The position numbers were made by a program, and so were the translations under genes. This document shows positions 26,556 through 35,503 of a stretch of 64,000 bases of DNA, in pieces. This DNA is from Halioglobus maricola (GTDB lineage Bacteria > Pseudomonadota > Gammaproteobacteria > Pseudomonadales > Halieaceae), in assembly GCF_009388985.1 (NCBI RefSeq), contig NZ_CP036422.1, positions 310,001-374,000 on the forward strand, in the 5' to 3' direction. How positions within the stretch are numbered: the first letter of the stretch is position 1; the number at the start of each line of letters is the position of its first letter. Below the pieces are notes generated by a model, which saw nothing but the letters and a program-made list of their open reading frames with translations, did no database searches and was not told the DNA's origin.

Positions 26556-28325
26556 ATGCCTACATTACGCTTATTTTTCGCAATACTAATTCTGTGCGGC
26601 TCTGGCTCAGCAGTAAAAGCAGCTCCCACTCACTTGGTGGAAGAAAGGGCCGTTAGTATCACACGGCAGGATTCAGGGCGGATTATCGTGGACTTTGGCC
26701 GTGTTGCCTTCGGCAATATCAAGCTACTGCCTCCCGAAGGAGCAAAAGGCAAGATCACCGTCCATTTCGGAGAGGCCTTCGCCAACGGTCGGGTCGACCG
26801 GGATCCTATCGGTACTGTGCGTTACAACAAAGCAAGGGTCAGGCTTAAAGGCGCTAAACCCATTCTCGTGGCACCGGCGAAGAATTCCCGCAACACCGAG
26901 GTCCGGAGCCGAAAACACCCCCCAGCCATTCTGACTCCAGCGGAATGGGGCGTTGTTATGCCCTTTCGTTGGTTAGAGATTGAAGGGTGGGATGGCGAGT
27001 TACTTGCAGAGCAGATTGTTCGTCAGTCCGCGTTTTCCAGTACCTGGAACGATCAGGCATCCTCATTCGAATCCTCTGATGAAGTGCTCAATCAAGTATG
27101 GGAGCTAAGTCGGTATTCCATCAAGGCCACAACCTTTGCCGGGGTGTACGTTGATGGCGACCGCGAACGAATCCCCTACGAAGCAGACGCCTATCTTAAT
27201 CAGTTGAGTCACTACGCCACCGATAACGATGTGCAAATGGCCAGGGACACTTTTGATCACCTTATGCAATACGGCACCTGGCCGACCGAGTGGGCACCGC
27301 ATATGGTTTTTATGGCCTATGCCGATTGGATGCACACCGGCGACCTGCAATGGCTGGCGCCGCGCTACGATTCACTTAGATCGAAACTGCTACTGGAGCG
27401 TGCAGGAAAGAACGGGCTGATTACCAGCAATAAGCGTCAAATAGAACGTACCGATATTGTGGACTGGCCAAGGGTGGAGCGTGACGATTATGTCTTTACG
27501 GAGGTTAATACTGTTGTCAACGCCTTTCACTTGCGCGTCATGTACCAGATGGCCGAGCTGGCTGATGCGCTTGGGAGAAAAGCCGATGCTGAAAACTTTG
27601 GCAACACTGCTAAAGCTAGCCAACAAGTCTTTCAAGAAACACTGTTTAACTCCGAGTCCGGGTTGTATCGTGATGGTATCAGTACGGACCATTCGGCACT
27701 GCACGCGAACCTGTTCCCACTGGCCTTTGGTCTCGTGCCCTTGAATCGCCAACGTCATATTGTTGACTGGCTGGTAGAGCGCGGTATGGCTTGCTCGGTC
27801 TATGCGGCGCAGTATCTTTTGGAAGGCCTCTTTGAATATGGTGCCGATGACGCAGCGATTGAACTCATGGTGGCTCCCGGTGATCGCAGTTGGCGACATA
27901 TGGTAGAAAGCGGCACCACCATTACCTGGGAGGCCTGGGATGTTAAGTACAAACCCAATCTCGATTGGAACCATGCCTGGGGTGCAGCCCCAGCGAACTT
28001 GTTACCGCGCTTTGTGCTCGGCGCGCAACCCTTAAAACCAGGCTGGGAAAAAGTGCGTATCAAGCCTATGCCGGGAAAACTGGCCAATGCCAAAGGGAAG
28101 GTGCCGACACCTCGCGGCCCGATTGTTATCGACTGGGTCGGCGGTGACAACTTTAACTTATCACTCACTCTGCCCGAGAACGTAACAGCTAAAGTGGAGC
28201 TCCCTGCGGGACCTGCTTCTGAGGGCGTGTGGATAAATGGGAAGCAAGCCAAAGCTACCGTCGCTGGCGACTACTGGCTTATCGATCAGGAGATAACCAG
28301 GTCAGCACAGTTTGAAGTGAAGTGA
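26556..28325 (+). CDS. Exported alpha-L-rhamnosidase-like glycoside hydrolase (GH78-type six-hairpin)
   Basis: A 589-residue protein with signal peptide LRLFFAILILCGSGSAVKA. After a beta domain with FRWLEIEGWDGEL, an (alpha/alpha)6 barrel begins near residue 170. VDGDRERIPYEADAYLNQL (Asp200-Glu204) aligns with the RERxxWxGD catalytic block of GH78, keeping the Arg-Glu-Arg and the final Asp while replacing the usual CPQ. The later SGTTITWEAWD segment matches the family, and the C-terminal beta domain ends with NGKQAKATV. It should cleave alpha-L-rhamnose or a similar sugar outside the cytoplasm. The altered catalytic block leaves the sugar specificity open. Confidence 0.8.
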   Translation: MPTLRLFFAILILCGSGSAVKAAPTHLVEERAVSITRQDSGRIIVDFGRVAFGNIKLLPPEGAKGKITVHFGEAFANGRVDRDPIGTVRYNKARVRLKGAKPILVAPAKNSRNTEVRSRKHPPAILTPAEWGVVMPFRWLEIEGWDGELLAEQIVRQSAFSSTWNDQASSFESSDEVLNQVWELSRYSIKATTFAGVYVDGDRERIPYEADAYLNQLSHYATDNDVQMARDTFDHLMQYGTWPTEWAPHMVFMAYADWMHTGDLQWLAPRYDSLRSKLLLERAGKNGLITSNKRQIERTDIVDWPRVERDDYVFTEVNTVVNAFHLRVMYQMAELADALGRKADAENFGNTAKASQQVFQETLFNSESGLYRDGISTDHSALHANLFPLAFGLVPLNRQRHIVDWLVERGMACSVYAAQYLLEGLFEYGADDAAIELMVAPGDRSWRHMVESGTTITWEAWDVKYKPNLDWNHAWGAAPANLLPRFVLGAQPLKPGWEKVRIKPMPGKLANAKGKVPTPRGPIVIDWVGGDNFNLSLTLPENVTAKVELPAGPASEGVWINGKQAKATVAGDYWLIDQEITRSAQFEVK

Positions 28326-28379
28326 TGGGTCTGGAGTTAACGGCCCGATTTCGGACTATGAGTCAGTGCCTATAGTCTG

Positions 28380-28460
28380 CAGTCGGGCAGCGGTCGCGAG
28401 TGGGGTGCGCACGGCTTTACTGACTATCTCGAAATCAAGGCGGTGGCCGGCGCCGCCTGA
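28380..28460 (+). pseudogene. Remnant of an aldehyde dehydrogenase C-terminus
   Basis: The frame 28380-28460 encodes QSGSGREWGAHGFTDYLEIK and six more residues, then stops. This matches the last residues of NAD-dependent aldehyde dehydrogenases (QSGxGREWGxxGFxxFLEIK). The rest of that gene is absent; the rhamnosidase-like gene ends 54 bases upstream. It looks like the scar of a deletion or replacement that removed a dehydrogenase gene. Confidence 0.6.
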
Positions 28461-28468
28461 CATCGGGT

Positions 28469-30622
28469 TCAGCGGGGCACTGTAATGTGCTCCGGCGCTT
28501 CACCGCGCAGGTACCTGTCGTAGGTCGCCTCGTAAGCAGCTTCAATATCCTGGGTGAAGCGCGCTGTATCAAACAGTGGCGCTTTGGCCCCGCGATCTTC
28601 CAGCCGCGTTCGAATGTCGCTAAGGCGGTCTGCGTCCCGCGCCAGCTCGAGCGCTAGCTGCTCGTAAGCTTCATCGCTCTCGGTGATGAGCTCATCCAGT
28701 CCCACGGCCCTGAGCAGACTGCCTCCCACTCGTGACGCAAATCCCTGACCAAGGCGGGTGATCACCGGCAGCCCTGCCCAAAGGGCATCGCTGGCGGTGG
28801 TGTGCGCATTGCAATTGAAGGTGTCCAGGAACAGGTCTGCATGGCAGTGGCGCGATAGATGCTCAGATAGCGGCAGTTTTTCCGAGAAAATCAGCCTGGC
28901 TGTATTAATGCCATGACTCTCCGCTGCACGGGTCAGGTTGGTCTTTGCGGTTTCCCCGGGATTCAATAACCAGAGGACACTGTTGTCTACCTGAGATAAC
29001 AGCCGCATCCAGATATCAAATTCTCTGGAGGAGATCTTGTAATTGCTGTTGAAGCAGCAGAAGACGAATGCGCCTTCCGGCAATCCCAGACTTTCGCGGC
29101 TTGGCGGATGAGTGGAGATTTCACGCGTGTTGTCGTTAGCCTGATAGCTATTGGGAAGGCTGATAATTTTTTCACTATAGTGTTTCGCTTGGTGGGCGGG
29201 CGTGACAGTCTCGTCGCCGATGATGTAATCCATCTCCGGCATGCCGAGTGTGCCTGGATAGCCAAGATAGCTGATCTGTATCGGTGCTGCGCGGTAGCCA
29301 AATATGCCGGGGCGGCAGTTAGCTGTGTACCCCTTCAGATCCACCGCTATGTCGATATTCTCTGCAATTGACAGTTCTGCAATGGTTTGTTCGCTCATAT
29401 GACGCACATCATGGTATGCATCGACGGCCTTGCGCAGGCGTGTGTTTTGCGGATCGTCATCGACAGGACCGAAAGAGAATGCATGAATTGAGAAGCGTTC
29501 CCGATCGTGCCGCTCAAGCATGCCGCCCATGAGATACATGGTTGCATGAGCGTGAAAGTCGGCAGAAAAATAACCGATACGAATCTTCTCAGGCCTTTCC
29601 GCTGCTGCTGGAGGTAGCGCTCGAAGTGCTTCAATCTGGCCGTACTGTCGCTGGTAGTATTGAGTGGCGCGGATCAACTGTTGCGCCGGGTCCGGATCGA
29701 TAGACAACATGCTGAATGGATTGACCTCTTCGCCGGCCAGCCCCAGCGAGCGGTCATGGGCGGTTTCTGGTGCAGACCAATCGCATTGGTAGCGTCGGAT
29801 ATGGAGCGCCTTGGCGCGGGCTTCACCCAGCCCAGGGTCCAGCTTCAGCGCTTCTTGATAGGCTTTCATCGATTTGTCGAAATGTCGTGTCTGGAACTCA
29901 GTCTGACCCAGATTGAACCAGATATCTGCATTGCCTGGGTTCAGGTTAATCGCCTGTGTATAGCTCGCCACTGCACTGTGATAGTTGCCAAGATACTGCA
30001 GTAAATTGCCCAGATTGTTGTGAGCGCTCGCGTTGCTGGGGTCTATCTCCAGGCTCAACCGATAGTCCTTAACGGCGCCCTCCAGATCGCCCCTGTCTCG
30101 CCGTGTGGTTGCCCGCCCCATAAGCGCGCGCGGATTATTCGGCTCCAGTTCTACCGCCCGATCGAAGGCATCAAATGCGTTATCGGCTTGACCAGCGGCC
30201 TGCATACTGATGCCCTGATTGCAGAGCGCTTCTGTGTAGGTGGGGAGTAATTGGATCGCCCTTGTATAGGCGGCCACTGCTTCCAGGTGCCTTTGCTGGG
30301 CCGCATAGACCACGCCGATAAAATTCAATATCACTGGATCAACGGGGAATTGATCCGCGAGTTGGCGGGCCATTGCCAGGGCCTTTTCGTAGCGGCCTGT
30401 CTGGTACATGGCCACCAGTTGCGCCATCTGCTCGCGTGAGGGGGCTGGTCCAGCGGTGCGCAGAGTGCCACCGCTAGTGAGGGCGGCGAGGCCTTTGATT
30501 GCCTGCGAGTTCTGGGGAAACTGCTCCAGTATGTCGCGGTAAATTTGCTCTGCGGCCTGCGGATTGCCGCGCTTGATCATGCTGCTCGCCTTGAGCAGCG
30601 ACTTCTTTACATTAATTGGCAT
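28469..30622 (-). CDS. TPR-GT41 glycosyltransferase (SPINDLY/O-GlcNAc transferase-like)
   Basis: A 717-residue protein. Residues about 1-270 are TPR repeats (NPRALMGRATTRRDRGDLE, NASAHNNLGNLLQYLGNYH, GNADIWFNLGQTEF). The catalytic part starts near 345: RIGYFSADFHAHATMYLMGG, DIAVDLKGYTANCRPGIF, QISYLGYPGTLGMPEMDYI, CCFNSNYKISSREFDIW, and DLFLDTFNCNAHTTASDALW with the donor-binding region near the end. GT41 enzymes add single sugars to Ser/Thr of cytoplasmic proteins; bacterial members often modify flagellins or surface proteins. The target is unknown. It overlaps a small upstream gene by 11 bases. Confidence 0.9.
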   Translation of the reverse strand: MPINVKKSLLKASSMIKRGNPQAAEQIYRDILEQFPQNSQAIKGLAALTSGGTLRTAGPAPSREQMAQLVAMYQTGRYEKALAMARQLADQFPVDPVILNFIGVVYAAQQRHLEAVAAYTRAIQLLPTYTEALCNQGISMQAAGQADNAFDAFDRAVELEPNNPRALMGRATTRRDRGDLEGAVKDYRLSLEIDPSNASAHNNLGNLLQYLGNYHSAVASYTQAINLNPGNADIWFNLGQTEFQTRHFDKSMKAYQEALKLDPGLGEARAKALHIRRYQCDWSAPETAHDRSLGLAGEEVNPFSMLSIDPDPAQQLIRATQYYQRQYGQIEALRALPPAAAERPEKIRIGYFSADFHAHATMYLMGGMLERHDRERFSIHAFSFGPVDDDPQNTRLRKAVDAYHDVRHMSEQTIAELSIAENIDIAVDLKGYTANCRPGIFGYRAAPIQISYLGYPGTLGMPEMDYIIGDETVTPAHQAKHYSEKIISLPNSYQANDNTREISTHPPSRESLGLPEGAFVFCCFNSNYKISSREFDIWMRLLSQVDNSVLWLLNPGETAKTNLTRAAESHGINTARLIFSEKLPLSEHLSRHCHADLFLDTFNCNAHTTASDALWAGLPVITRLGQGFASRVGGSLLRAVGLDELITESDEAYEQLALELARDADRLSDIRTRLEDRGAKAPLFDTARFTQDIEAAYEATYDRYLRGEAPEHITVPR

Positions 30623-30809
30623 TGCGGCGTTTTCTGGACTTCGCCGCCTTCAGTAGTTCCTTGAACGAAGCGTCAAGACAATCCTGGTAGAAGGCGGAGT
30701 CCGGCATCATTTCCCTGGTGGATGTTGCGTTGATCGTGATTTTATCAGAGGAACTGATGACCGCGTGGAACAAACCCATCATATCCAGCAATACACCCAA
30801 GCCCATCAT
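30612..30809 (-). CDS. Small protein coupled to the GT41 gene
   Basis: A 65-residue product from ATG 30809 (GGGG lies about 8 bases upstream); a TTG at 30833 would add eight residues. It begins with MMGLGVLLDMMGLFHAV and ends in a lysine/arginine-rich helix (KELLKAAKSRKRRNAN). Its stop lies inside the start of the GT41 gene, so it is probably translated with it. No family was recognised. It could be an accessory or target of the glycosyltransferase, but only the gene order suggests this. Confidence 0.5.
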   Translation of the reverse strand: MMGLGVLLDMMGLFHAVISSSDKITINATSTREMMPDSAFYQDCLDASFKELLKAAKSRKRRNAN

Positions 30810-30979
30810 TATGTGGCCCCAAGTATAGGACAAATAAACGGCCTGCTGGGAGTAGAGTGCCCGGCTGATTCAGCTTCCCCAAAAGGATACTTTGAAGAAG
30901 GTCTCTGGGGGTAGGTTTCGCCAGTTCCGGTGTTATGCCCTATAGTGGATACTACTGGTAACTCCTGGGGGCACAGCGA

Positions 30980-31879
30980 ATGATTCGAATAATATGCGGG
31001 CTCGCAATCTTGTTGACTGTGGCAGCCTGTAGTGTGAGCAGTATCAATGTACCCGCGATTAGTAGCGGCAGTGATCGTCTGGCAGGGAAAGTGATCTGGC
31101 ACGAGTTGTTAACCGACACGCCGGCGGAGACCGAGCGTTTTTACGCACAGCTGCTGGGGTGGGAATTTCGCTCATTGCCGAACGCGAACTTCAACTATCG
31201 CATGATTTTCAATGAAGGCCGGCCTATTGGTGGCCTGATCGATCAAACGCAGTTGGCCACGTCGGCGGATATTTCCCAGTGGGTGTCCCTGCTGTCCGTT
31301 TATGACATTGCAGCAGCCACTGACGCTGTTGCCAGCGGCGGAGGCACCGTCTACACGCCGCCCACATCGCTGGGCGACCGCGGTGATATTGCAGTTGTCG
31401 CCGATAACCAGGGCGTTTTGTTCGCGTTATTGCAAACGCGAACCGGTGATCCGGCCGATGGTGGCGATATACGCCCCGGTGATTTTCTGTGGGATGAGTT
31501 ATGGGCGGAAGATGCCAGTGCGGCTGCCGCATTTTATGAGCGTCTCGCTCCGTTGAGCGTAAGCTCGACCGAGTTGGACGCCGAGGACACTCGTGTGGAC
31601 TACAGGGTGCTTTCCAGCCAGGGCCAACGCCGGTTCGGCATCCGTACCAATCCTGTGGCCGAACTGCCTTCGCTGTGGCTGCAATATCTCCGTATCACTG
31701 ACAAGGCGGCTCTCGAGGAGCTTGTATCTAGAGTGGAATCACTCGGGGGCAAGGTACTGCTGCCAGTCACCGAGCGCCCTTCGCAGGGGCATATGGCAAT
31801 TATCACAGGGCCGTCCGGCGCTGGTATTGGCCTGCAGACCTGGGATGACAAGAATACATCGAGGGGAGGCGACGCATGA
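30980..31879 (+). CDS. VOC-family (glyoxalase-like) lipoprotein with two domains
   Basis: A 299-residue protein. The signal peptide ends in lipobox LTVAACS with Cys17, so it should be lipid-anchored. Two vicinal-oxygen-chelate domains follow: KVIWHELLTDTPAETERFY near residue 38 and DFLWDELWAEDASAAAAFY near 170. VOC domains bind metals and act as lyases, isomerases or antibiotic-binding proteins; a periplasmic or outer-membrane location is less common. Its stop overlaps the following lipoprotein gene (ATGA). Confidence 0.83.
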   Translation: MIRIICGLAILLTVAACSVSSINVPAISSGSDRLAGKVIWHELLTDTPAETERFYAQLLGWEFRSLPNANFNYRMIFNEGRPIGGLIDQTQLATSADISQWVSLLSVYDIAAATDAVASGGGTVYTPPTSLGDRGDIAVVADNQGVLFALLQTRTGDPADGGDIRPGDFLWDELWAEDASAAAAFYERLAPLSVSSTELDAEDTRVDYRVLSSQGQRRFGIRTNPVAELPSLWLQYLRITDKAALEELVSRVESLGGKVLLPVTERPSQGHMAIITGPSGAGIGLQTWDDKNTSRGGDA

Positions 31880-32088
31880 AAAAGGTACTCAACAGGGTTG
31901 GTGTTGCTGCGCTGACTAAAGCGCTTGTCGCCAGCGCACTCCTTCTCTCAATGGGGTCGCTGAGCGGGTGCTCAGATCCTCAAGTTTATGGCAGTGTCGG
32001 TATTTCCAGTGGCTATAGTTCCTGGGGAGGCCGAGGCTACGGTAGCGGTATTCACACCAGTATTTCCGTGGGTGGGCGCATTCGATAG
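31876..32088 (+). CDS. Small glycine-rich lipoprotein
   Basis: A 70-residue protein with lipobox SLSGC and a short mature part rich in Gly, Ser and Tyr (GSVGISSGYSSWGGRGYGSG). It overlaps the VOC lipoprotein gene by four bases, so it should be coexpressed. No function is known to me. The repeat-like GYSSWGGRGYGSG part resembles short envelope lipoproteins of unknown role. Confidence 0.65.
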   Translation: MKKVLNRVGVAALTKALVASALLLSMGSLSGCSDPQVYGSVGISSGYSSWGGRGYGSGIHTSISVGGRIR

Positions 32089-32121
32089 GCGGCTACGCGC
32101 CGTCATTTGGCTAAAGACCCT

Positions 32122-32373
32122 ATGATCGAGAACTGGTTGCGGATTCAGGAAAAGGTGCTGAATGAAACGCGCATCTTCACTCCCATGGAGGTGCTCGACC
32201 GTTCTCCCTACAACTCGAGAGAGCACACGTTCTGTGTTATCGACAGTCCCGACCGAGTCAATCTGGTCCCTGTCACAGCGCAGGGAGAGGTCGTAATGAT
32301 CAGGCAATATCGGCATGAGAGCCAGCAAAGCGCCACCCTGTGGCGGTTTCTGGATCAGTGGAAAGACATATAG
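32122..32373 (+). pseudogene. Truncated NUDIX hydrolase gene (N-terminal part only)
   Basis: From ATG 32122 the first 60 or so residues match the start of NUDIX hydrolases of the ADP-ribose pyrophosphatase type: REHTFCVIDSPDRVNLVPVT and GEVVMIRQYRHES. The family then continues with the glycine-rich NUDIX box, but here the frame runs into unrelated QQSATLWRFLDQWKDI and stops at 32373. No Nudix box is seen in any nearby frame. The gene has probably lost its catalytic part. Confidence 0.65.
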
Positions 32374-32439
32374 CTGTATGTGATTCCTTGTTGGAAAGCG
32401 AATCGTATCCCGCGCGGGATGAAACCAAGGCAGAGCAGA

Positions 32440-33099
32440 CTATTGTGTGGCCTGGCCTCTCTTTCTGATGACGTGACGGAGCGCGATAGCCAATAGTGCG
32501 AGTGCAGTGAACAGCAGTGTAATAGCCGAAGAGGCGGGTACCGCAACCGGGGTTGGCGCGGGAGCCGGCGGTACCACCGTGGGAATGTCTCGATACAGCC
32601 ATGCGCCTATGTCCGTAGCGGGGTTGGAATCAGGGACGCCGAAGTTGGTTTCAGCATTGTCCTGAAAGCCGTCGGCCCCATCAATGATGGTGGGTGCGAT
32701 CGCATTGAAAACTCCGCCCTGAGTCTCACGACATGTGGCAATGATGGAAGTGCCACAACAACCGGTGGATATGAAACCGGCGGCGAAGAAGGCGGGCGCC
32801 CACGCCGAGTCGATTTCGGCGATTGCATCTGGTCCCGCGAGCGGCGGTGACACCCCGAACGAATTAAACAGGGCGTTCACGTCATCGACATTGGCCCAGG
32901 TATAGCCAGTGACATCGATGGCGCCCAACATACCATTACAGGCGCCGGTATCCGAATCGCAAACGGCGGCAACATCCAGCCATGACAGATTGATAAAGTC
33001 CACAGGCTGCAGCCATTCCCTGCCGTCGACCTCCACGGCCCTGGCAGGCATGGAGACGACGAGAGTAATGATTGCCAGTAGGAATACTCTAGAAGACAT
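32440..33099 (-). CDS. Exported protein with PEP-CTERM-like C-terminal tail
   Basis: A 219-residue protein. Residues 1-21 (FLLAIITLVVSMPARA) are a signal peptide. The mature start VDGREWLQPVDFINLSWLD is found in a family of exported proteins that end in sorting signals. The C-terminus has a PAPAPTPVAVP patch, a hydrophobic helix (SSAITLLFTALALLAIAL) and RHVIRKRG. Several cysteines, including a vicinal pair (STGCCGTS), may form disulfides. Expected at the cell surface. Function unknown. Confidence 0.72.
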   Translation of the reverse strand: MSSRVFLLAIITLVVSMPARAVEVDGREWLQPVDFINLSWLDVAAVCDSDTGACNGMLGAIDVTGYTWANVDDVNALFNSFGVSPPLAGPDAIAEIDSAWAPAFFAAGFISTGCCGTSIIATCRETQGGVFNAIAPTIIDGADGFQDNAETNFGVPDSNPATDIGAWLYRDIPTVVPPAPAPTPVAVPASSAITLLFTALALLAIALRHVIRKRGQATQ

Positions 33100-33266
33100 G
33101 TTGGCTCCCTTTGTTTTGATGGCCTCACAATTCGCCGCCCTGGCGCGAGAGATTAGCCTTAGCTGTGTCAGGGAATAGACTAAACGTTACGAATGGGGAT
33201 TGCCAATGTGCTTGGGAAGAATGTCTCAATAGCTTCGCGTCGAATGGTGCATCATCCCTCGATCGT

Positions 33267-33473
33267 CTTCGACCTGCCGATTATGAGGAGCTCGCACGGA
33301 GCAAAACTCGGTCATTAAGTGGAAGAGAGGTAAGGGTTTTTCCTGGTGGGGTAGGGTAGATGAGTCGAAACCGAACGTCTGCCGAACCTGAATTGGGTCG
33401 GTTTTTAAATCGGTGATCCTAAGCCGAAGAATAGCAACTGATTTTCAAAACTGAACTCCGAACCAGGGCCGAA
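33267..33473 (-). repeat. Degenerate tRNA 3'-end copy (att-like) with related flank, copy A
   Basis: The 21 bases 33267-33287 (CTTCGACCTGCCGATTATGAG) are identical to part of the tRNA gene at 48948-49024, but the acceptor-stem part is lost. The next 180 bases resemble those after copy B, with shared blocks AACTCGGTCA, TAAGTGGAAGA, AACCGAACGT and GATTTTCAAAA. It probably marks the oldest end of an island that entered at the tRNA. The stretch 33100-33266 has no gene. Confidence 0.6.
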
Positions 33474-33478
33474 ATAGT

Positions 33479-33613
33479 CAAGCTCAACGATTTTTGGGTG
33501 TCCATGTTGCCATTGGCAACCTATTCAACCTGGGTAGGTACCTCGTCCGGGCCGAGCGCTATCGGAAACTCAGAGTTGGTGCGTGCGCAGAATGGGAAAG
33601 GGCGGTTGCTTGA
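33479..33613 (+). pseudogene. IS6-family transposase remnant (C-terminal 44 codons)
   Basis: This frame encodes a 44-residue tail beginning QAQRF and containing NLFNLGRYLVRAERYRKLR and EWERAVA, then TGA. By my count 30 of 44 residues match the end of the intact IS6-family transposase at 38969-39652. The rest of the gene is missing. It begins inside copy A of the att-flank repeat, so an insertion followed by deletion is likely. Confidence 0.75.
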
Positions 33614-33716
33614 TTACTATGGACTGGATTTACTCCGTCCCAATCAGTTACTTGCCAGAACCGATTAGGGCAGTCGTCCCACGCGGGCTAGATAGGATTT
33701 TTTTCGGTTCTGACTT

Positions 33717-33733
33717 TTAACTTGTCAGAACCC
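33717..33733. repeat. Solo IS6-like terminal repeat
   Basis: TTAACTTGTCAGAACCC closely matches the right end of the IS6-family element (TTAACTTGTCAGTACC at 39687-39702). It lies 104 bases after the transposase remnant and probably is that old element's right end. A related CTTGCCAGAACC is also seen at 33652-33663. Confidence 0.6.
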
Positions 33734-33742
33734 GATGACGCA

Positions 33743-34651
33743 CTAGCCCTTTTCTGCAACGAAGGACATATGAGCCGCATAAATCAACAAGCGGGTATTT
33801 TTTTCCTGAACGGACTCTTTGCTGCATTTGCTTTCAATTGCATCGCCAATCCATGACTTACCGCGAAAAATACCAGGAAATAATTTTTTGTTCTCTGATA
33901 TGTGTCGCAGTGCCACCGCCATTCCGTCAGCCCCCGGTAACAGACGAGTAACCTCGAAGCCCGCATCGTTCAGTATGGTATACCAACCGTAGGGTGTGAA
34001 ATTAAAGAGGCTGTAGAAGTGGTAGGGTTCATGTCCGGATACGCTGCCAAAAAAAATTCCTCCCTTTTTCAGTACACGGTAAATTTCGGACAGGAGTTTT
34101 TCTGGTTGTCTGACATGTTCGAATACCTGCCTGGAGTAACAATAATCTACCGAGTTACTCTCCAGAGGTATTTCATGCCCATTAAAAAACCGGATTTGAT
34201 CAACCTTGGGTTTATTGTAGGTGTCAGCGACCTCTAATCCCAGCCAGTTCATGCGGGGAGCTACTTCCTGGAAAATAGCTCTTGAAGCACCTTTTCCACA
34301 GCCTATATCAACCACCATGCCATTGGCTGTAGCATCGAGTAACTCAGGAATGAGATCCTCCGCCTCATAAATCCTGACTGTATCCGATGGCACAGCGTGT
34401 CCGATTTCCGCAAACAGAGATTTGGTGTTGGCGCCACTGTCGAAGGGTTCTACGTCGAGCGCGTCATATAGCATGGACAAGATTTGTGGAAGAGTTGTCG
34501 ATTCGCTCAGATCCAAGTGGCTACCCTCATTTCCCGTTTTTCCAAGAAAATTTGTCCTGCCAGTATCGACTAAAGACTCAGTTTTCACAGATTTTCGGTT
34601 GGGAGAAGGCAGGATTTTTTGCTCCCAAAGTGCGGAAAATATATTTCGCAA
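33743..34651 (-). CDS. SAM-dependent methyltransferase, possibly N-terminally incomplete
   Basis: A class I methyltransferase: MVVDIGCGKGASRAIF is motif I, WLGLEVADTY the acidic loop, VDYCYSRQVFEHVRQPEKLL motif II, VLKKGGIFFGSVSGHEPYH motif III. From TTG 34651 the product has 302 residues. The frame stays open for about 50 codons upstream with protein-like sequence (RYVARKYFGAYYLFDCSDL) to a TGA, without ATG or GTG. The start is therefore uncertain and the gene may have lost its real beginning when the neighbouring integrase decayed. It lies within the tRNA-associated island. Substrate unknown. Confidence 0.72.
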   Translation of the reverse strand: MRNIFSALWEQKILPSPNRKSVKTESLVDTGRTNFLGKTGNEGSHLDLSESTTLPQILSMLYDALDVEPFDSGANTKSLFAEIGHAVPSDTVRIYEAEDLIPELLDATANGMVVDIGCGKGASRAIFQEVAPRMNWLGLEVADTYNKPKVDQIRFFNGHEIPLESNSVDYCYSRQVFEHVRQPEKLLSEIYRVLKKGGIFFGSVSGHEPYHFYSLFNFTPYGWYTILNDAGFEVTRLLPGADGMAVALRHISENKKLFPGIFRGKSWIGDAIESKCSKESVQEKNTRLLIYAAHMSFVAEKG

Positions 34652-34879
34652 TTTCTCTTTGATGATAGCGCTCCCGGCTAGATTTTCTGGCAGTTTATCG
34701 AGGTCAGAACAGTCAAATAGATAATAAGCGCCGAAATACTTCCTTGCAACGTAGCGATTACAATCTTCAAAGCTGGAGCCTTTTCGTCGTGAAAGCGGAC
34801 CTCACCAGCCCCAGCATCCAAGCTGATCAGATTTTGACAGGCATGTCCGTTTTGAGGGGCGGAAGCCAGTGCAGGATTA

Positions 34880-35327
34880 CCCTGTTCTTGGCAGGAAGAA
34901 AATGTCTCTTTTGCGTCGAAAGCGGCCCTTAGCTCGTCCGTACTAAGGTACCGGTCCCTACCACGAGGTTCCTTGGGTTTCGTCACTTTTAGGACAGGGT
35001 TTTCATCGACCCAGCCCCATTCCTTAACACCCGTTGTGAACGCGTGGGATAGTAGGGCTAGATACCCGACTACTGTCGCTGACTCCGTCTATCCGGAATT
35101 ACTTGGGTCTCGTACTTGTCCAGAAGCTGAGCTTGGGTTCTTCTCCTTGCTTCAGAGAACATGGGCCGCCGACCTTCGTCGATGGCTGCTTCAACGGACT
35201 GCATCCAGCGTTTAGCGTCAGTTTTACGCGCAAAAGTCTGGCTCTGAGCGGGGTGTCCCTTGCGGCGTACTTTTGCCCGATAATGGGGCTTGCCATTCTT
35301 TCCTTGGCGACGCTCGATAGTGCCCAT
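34880..35327 (-). pseudogene. Decayed tyrosine-type integrase gene
   Basis: From ATG 35327 the first 85 residues are the N-terminal arm of an integrase (MGTIERRQGKNGKPHYRAKV, KTDAKRWMQSVEAAIDEGR), ending at a stop at 35070. In another frame just after are ATVVGYLALLSHAFTTGVKE and WGWVDENPVLKVTKPKEPRG, the core-binding domain, running to about 34915. A middle piece of perhaps 50 residues and the whole catalytic domain (R...HxxR...Y) are missing. The gene lies next to att copy B (35504), where an integrase would sit. It can no longer work. Confidence 0.8.
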
Positions 35328-35467
35328 CGTTCATCCACATCGTATGGTTGGCAGATCAACGCAGCCCATTTGCACTTTGCCTACAATTGGGCGGTGGAGA
35401 AATCGTGATGCTAAATATGGAAGAAATGTTAGAAAAGCGTCCCATTTGTGTCCCATGAGACCCAGTT

Positions 35468-35485
35468 GTTGCAATCGATTGCAAC
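35468..35485. repeat. Perfect 18-bp palindrome near integrase start and att copy
   Basis: GTTGCAATCGATTGCAAC reads the same on both strands. It lies between the integrase remnant start (35327) and the tRNA 3'-end copy at 35504. It may be a binding site for the former integrase, its excisionase or a repressor. No such palindrome was seen next to the other copies. Confidence 0.5.
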
Positions 35486-35503
35486 GTAACTTATTGATAA
35501 ATA

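Noticed and set aside
27390..27974. 194-codon minus-strand frame
   Set aside because: It is antisense to the GH78-like gene.
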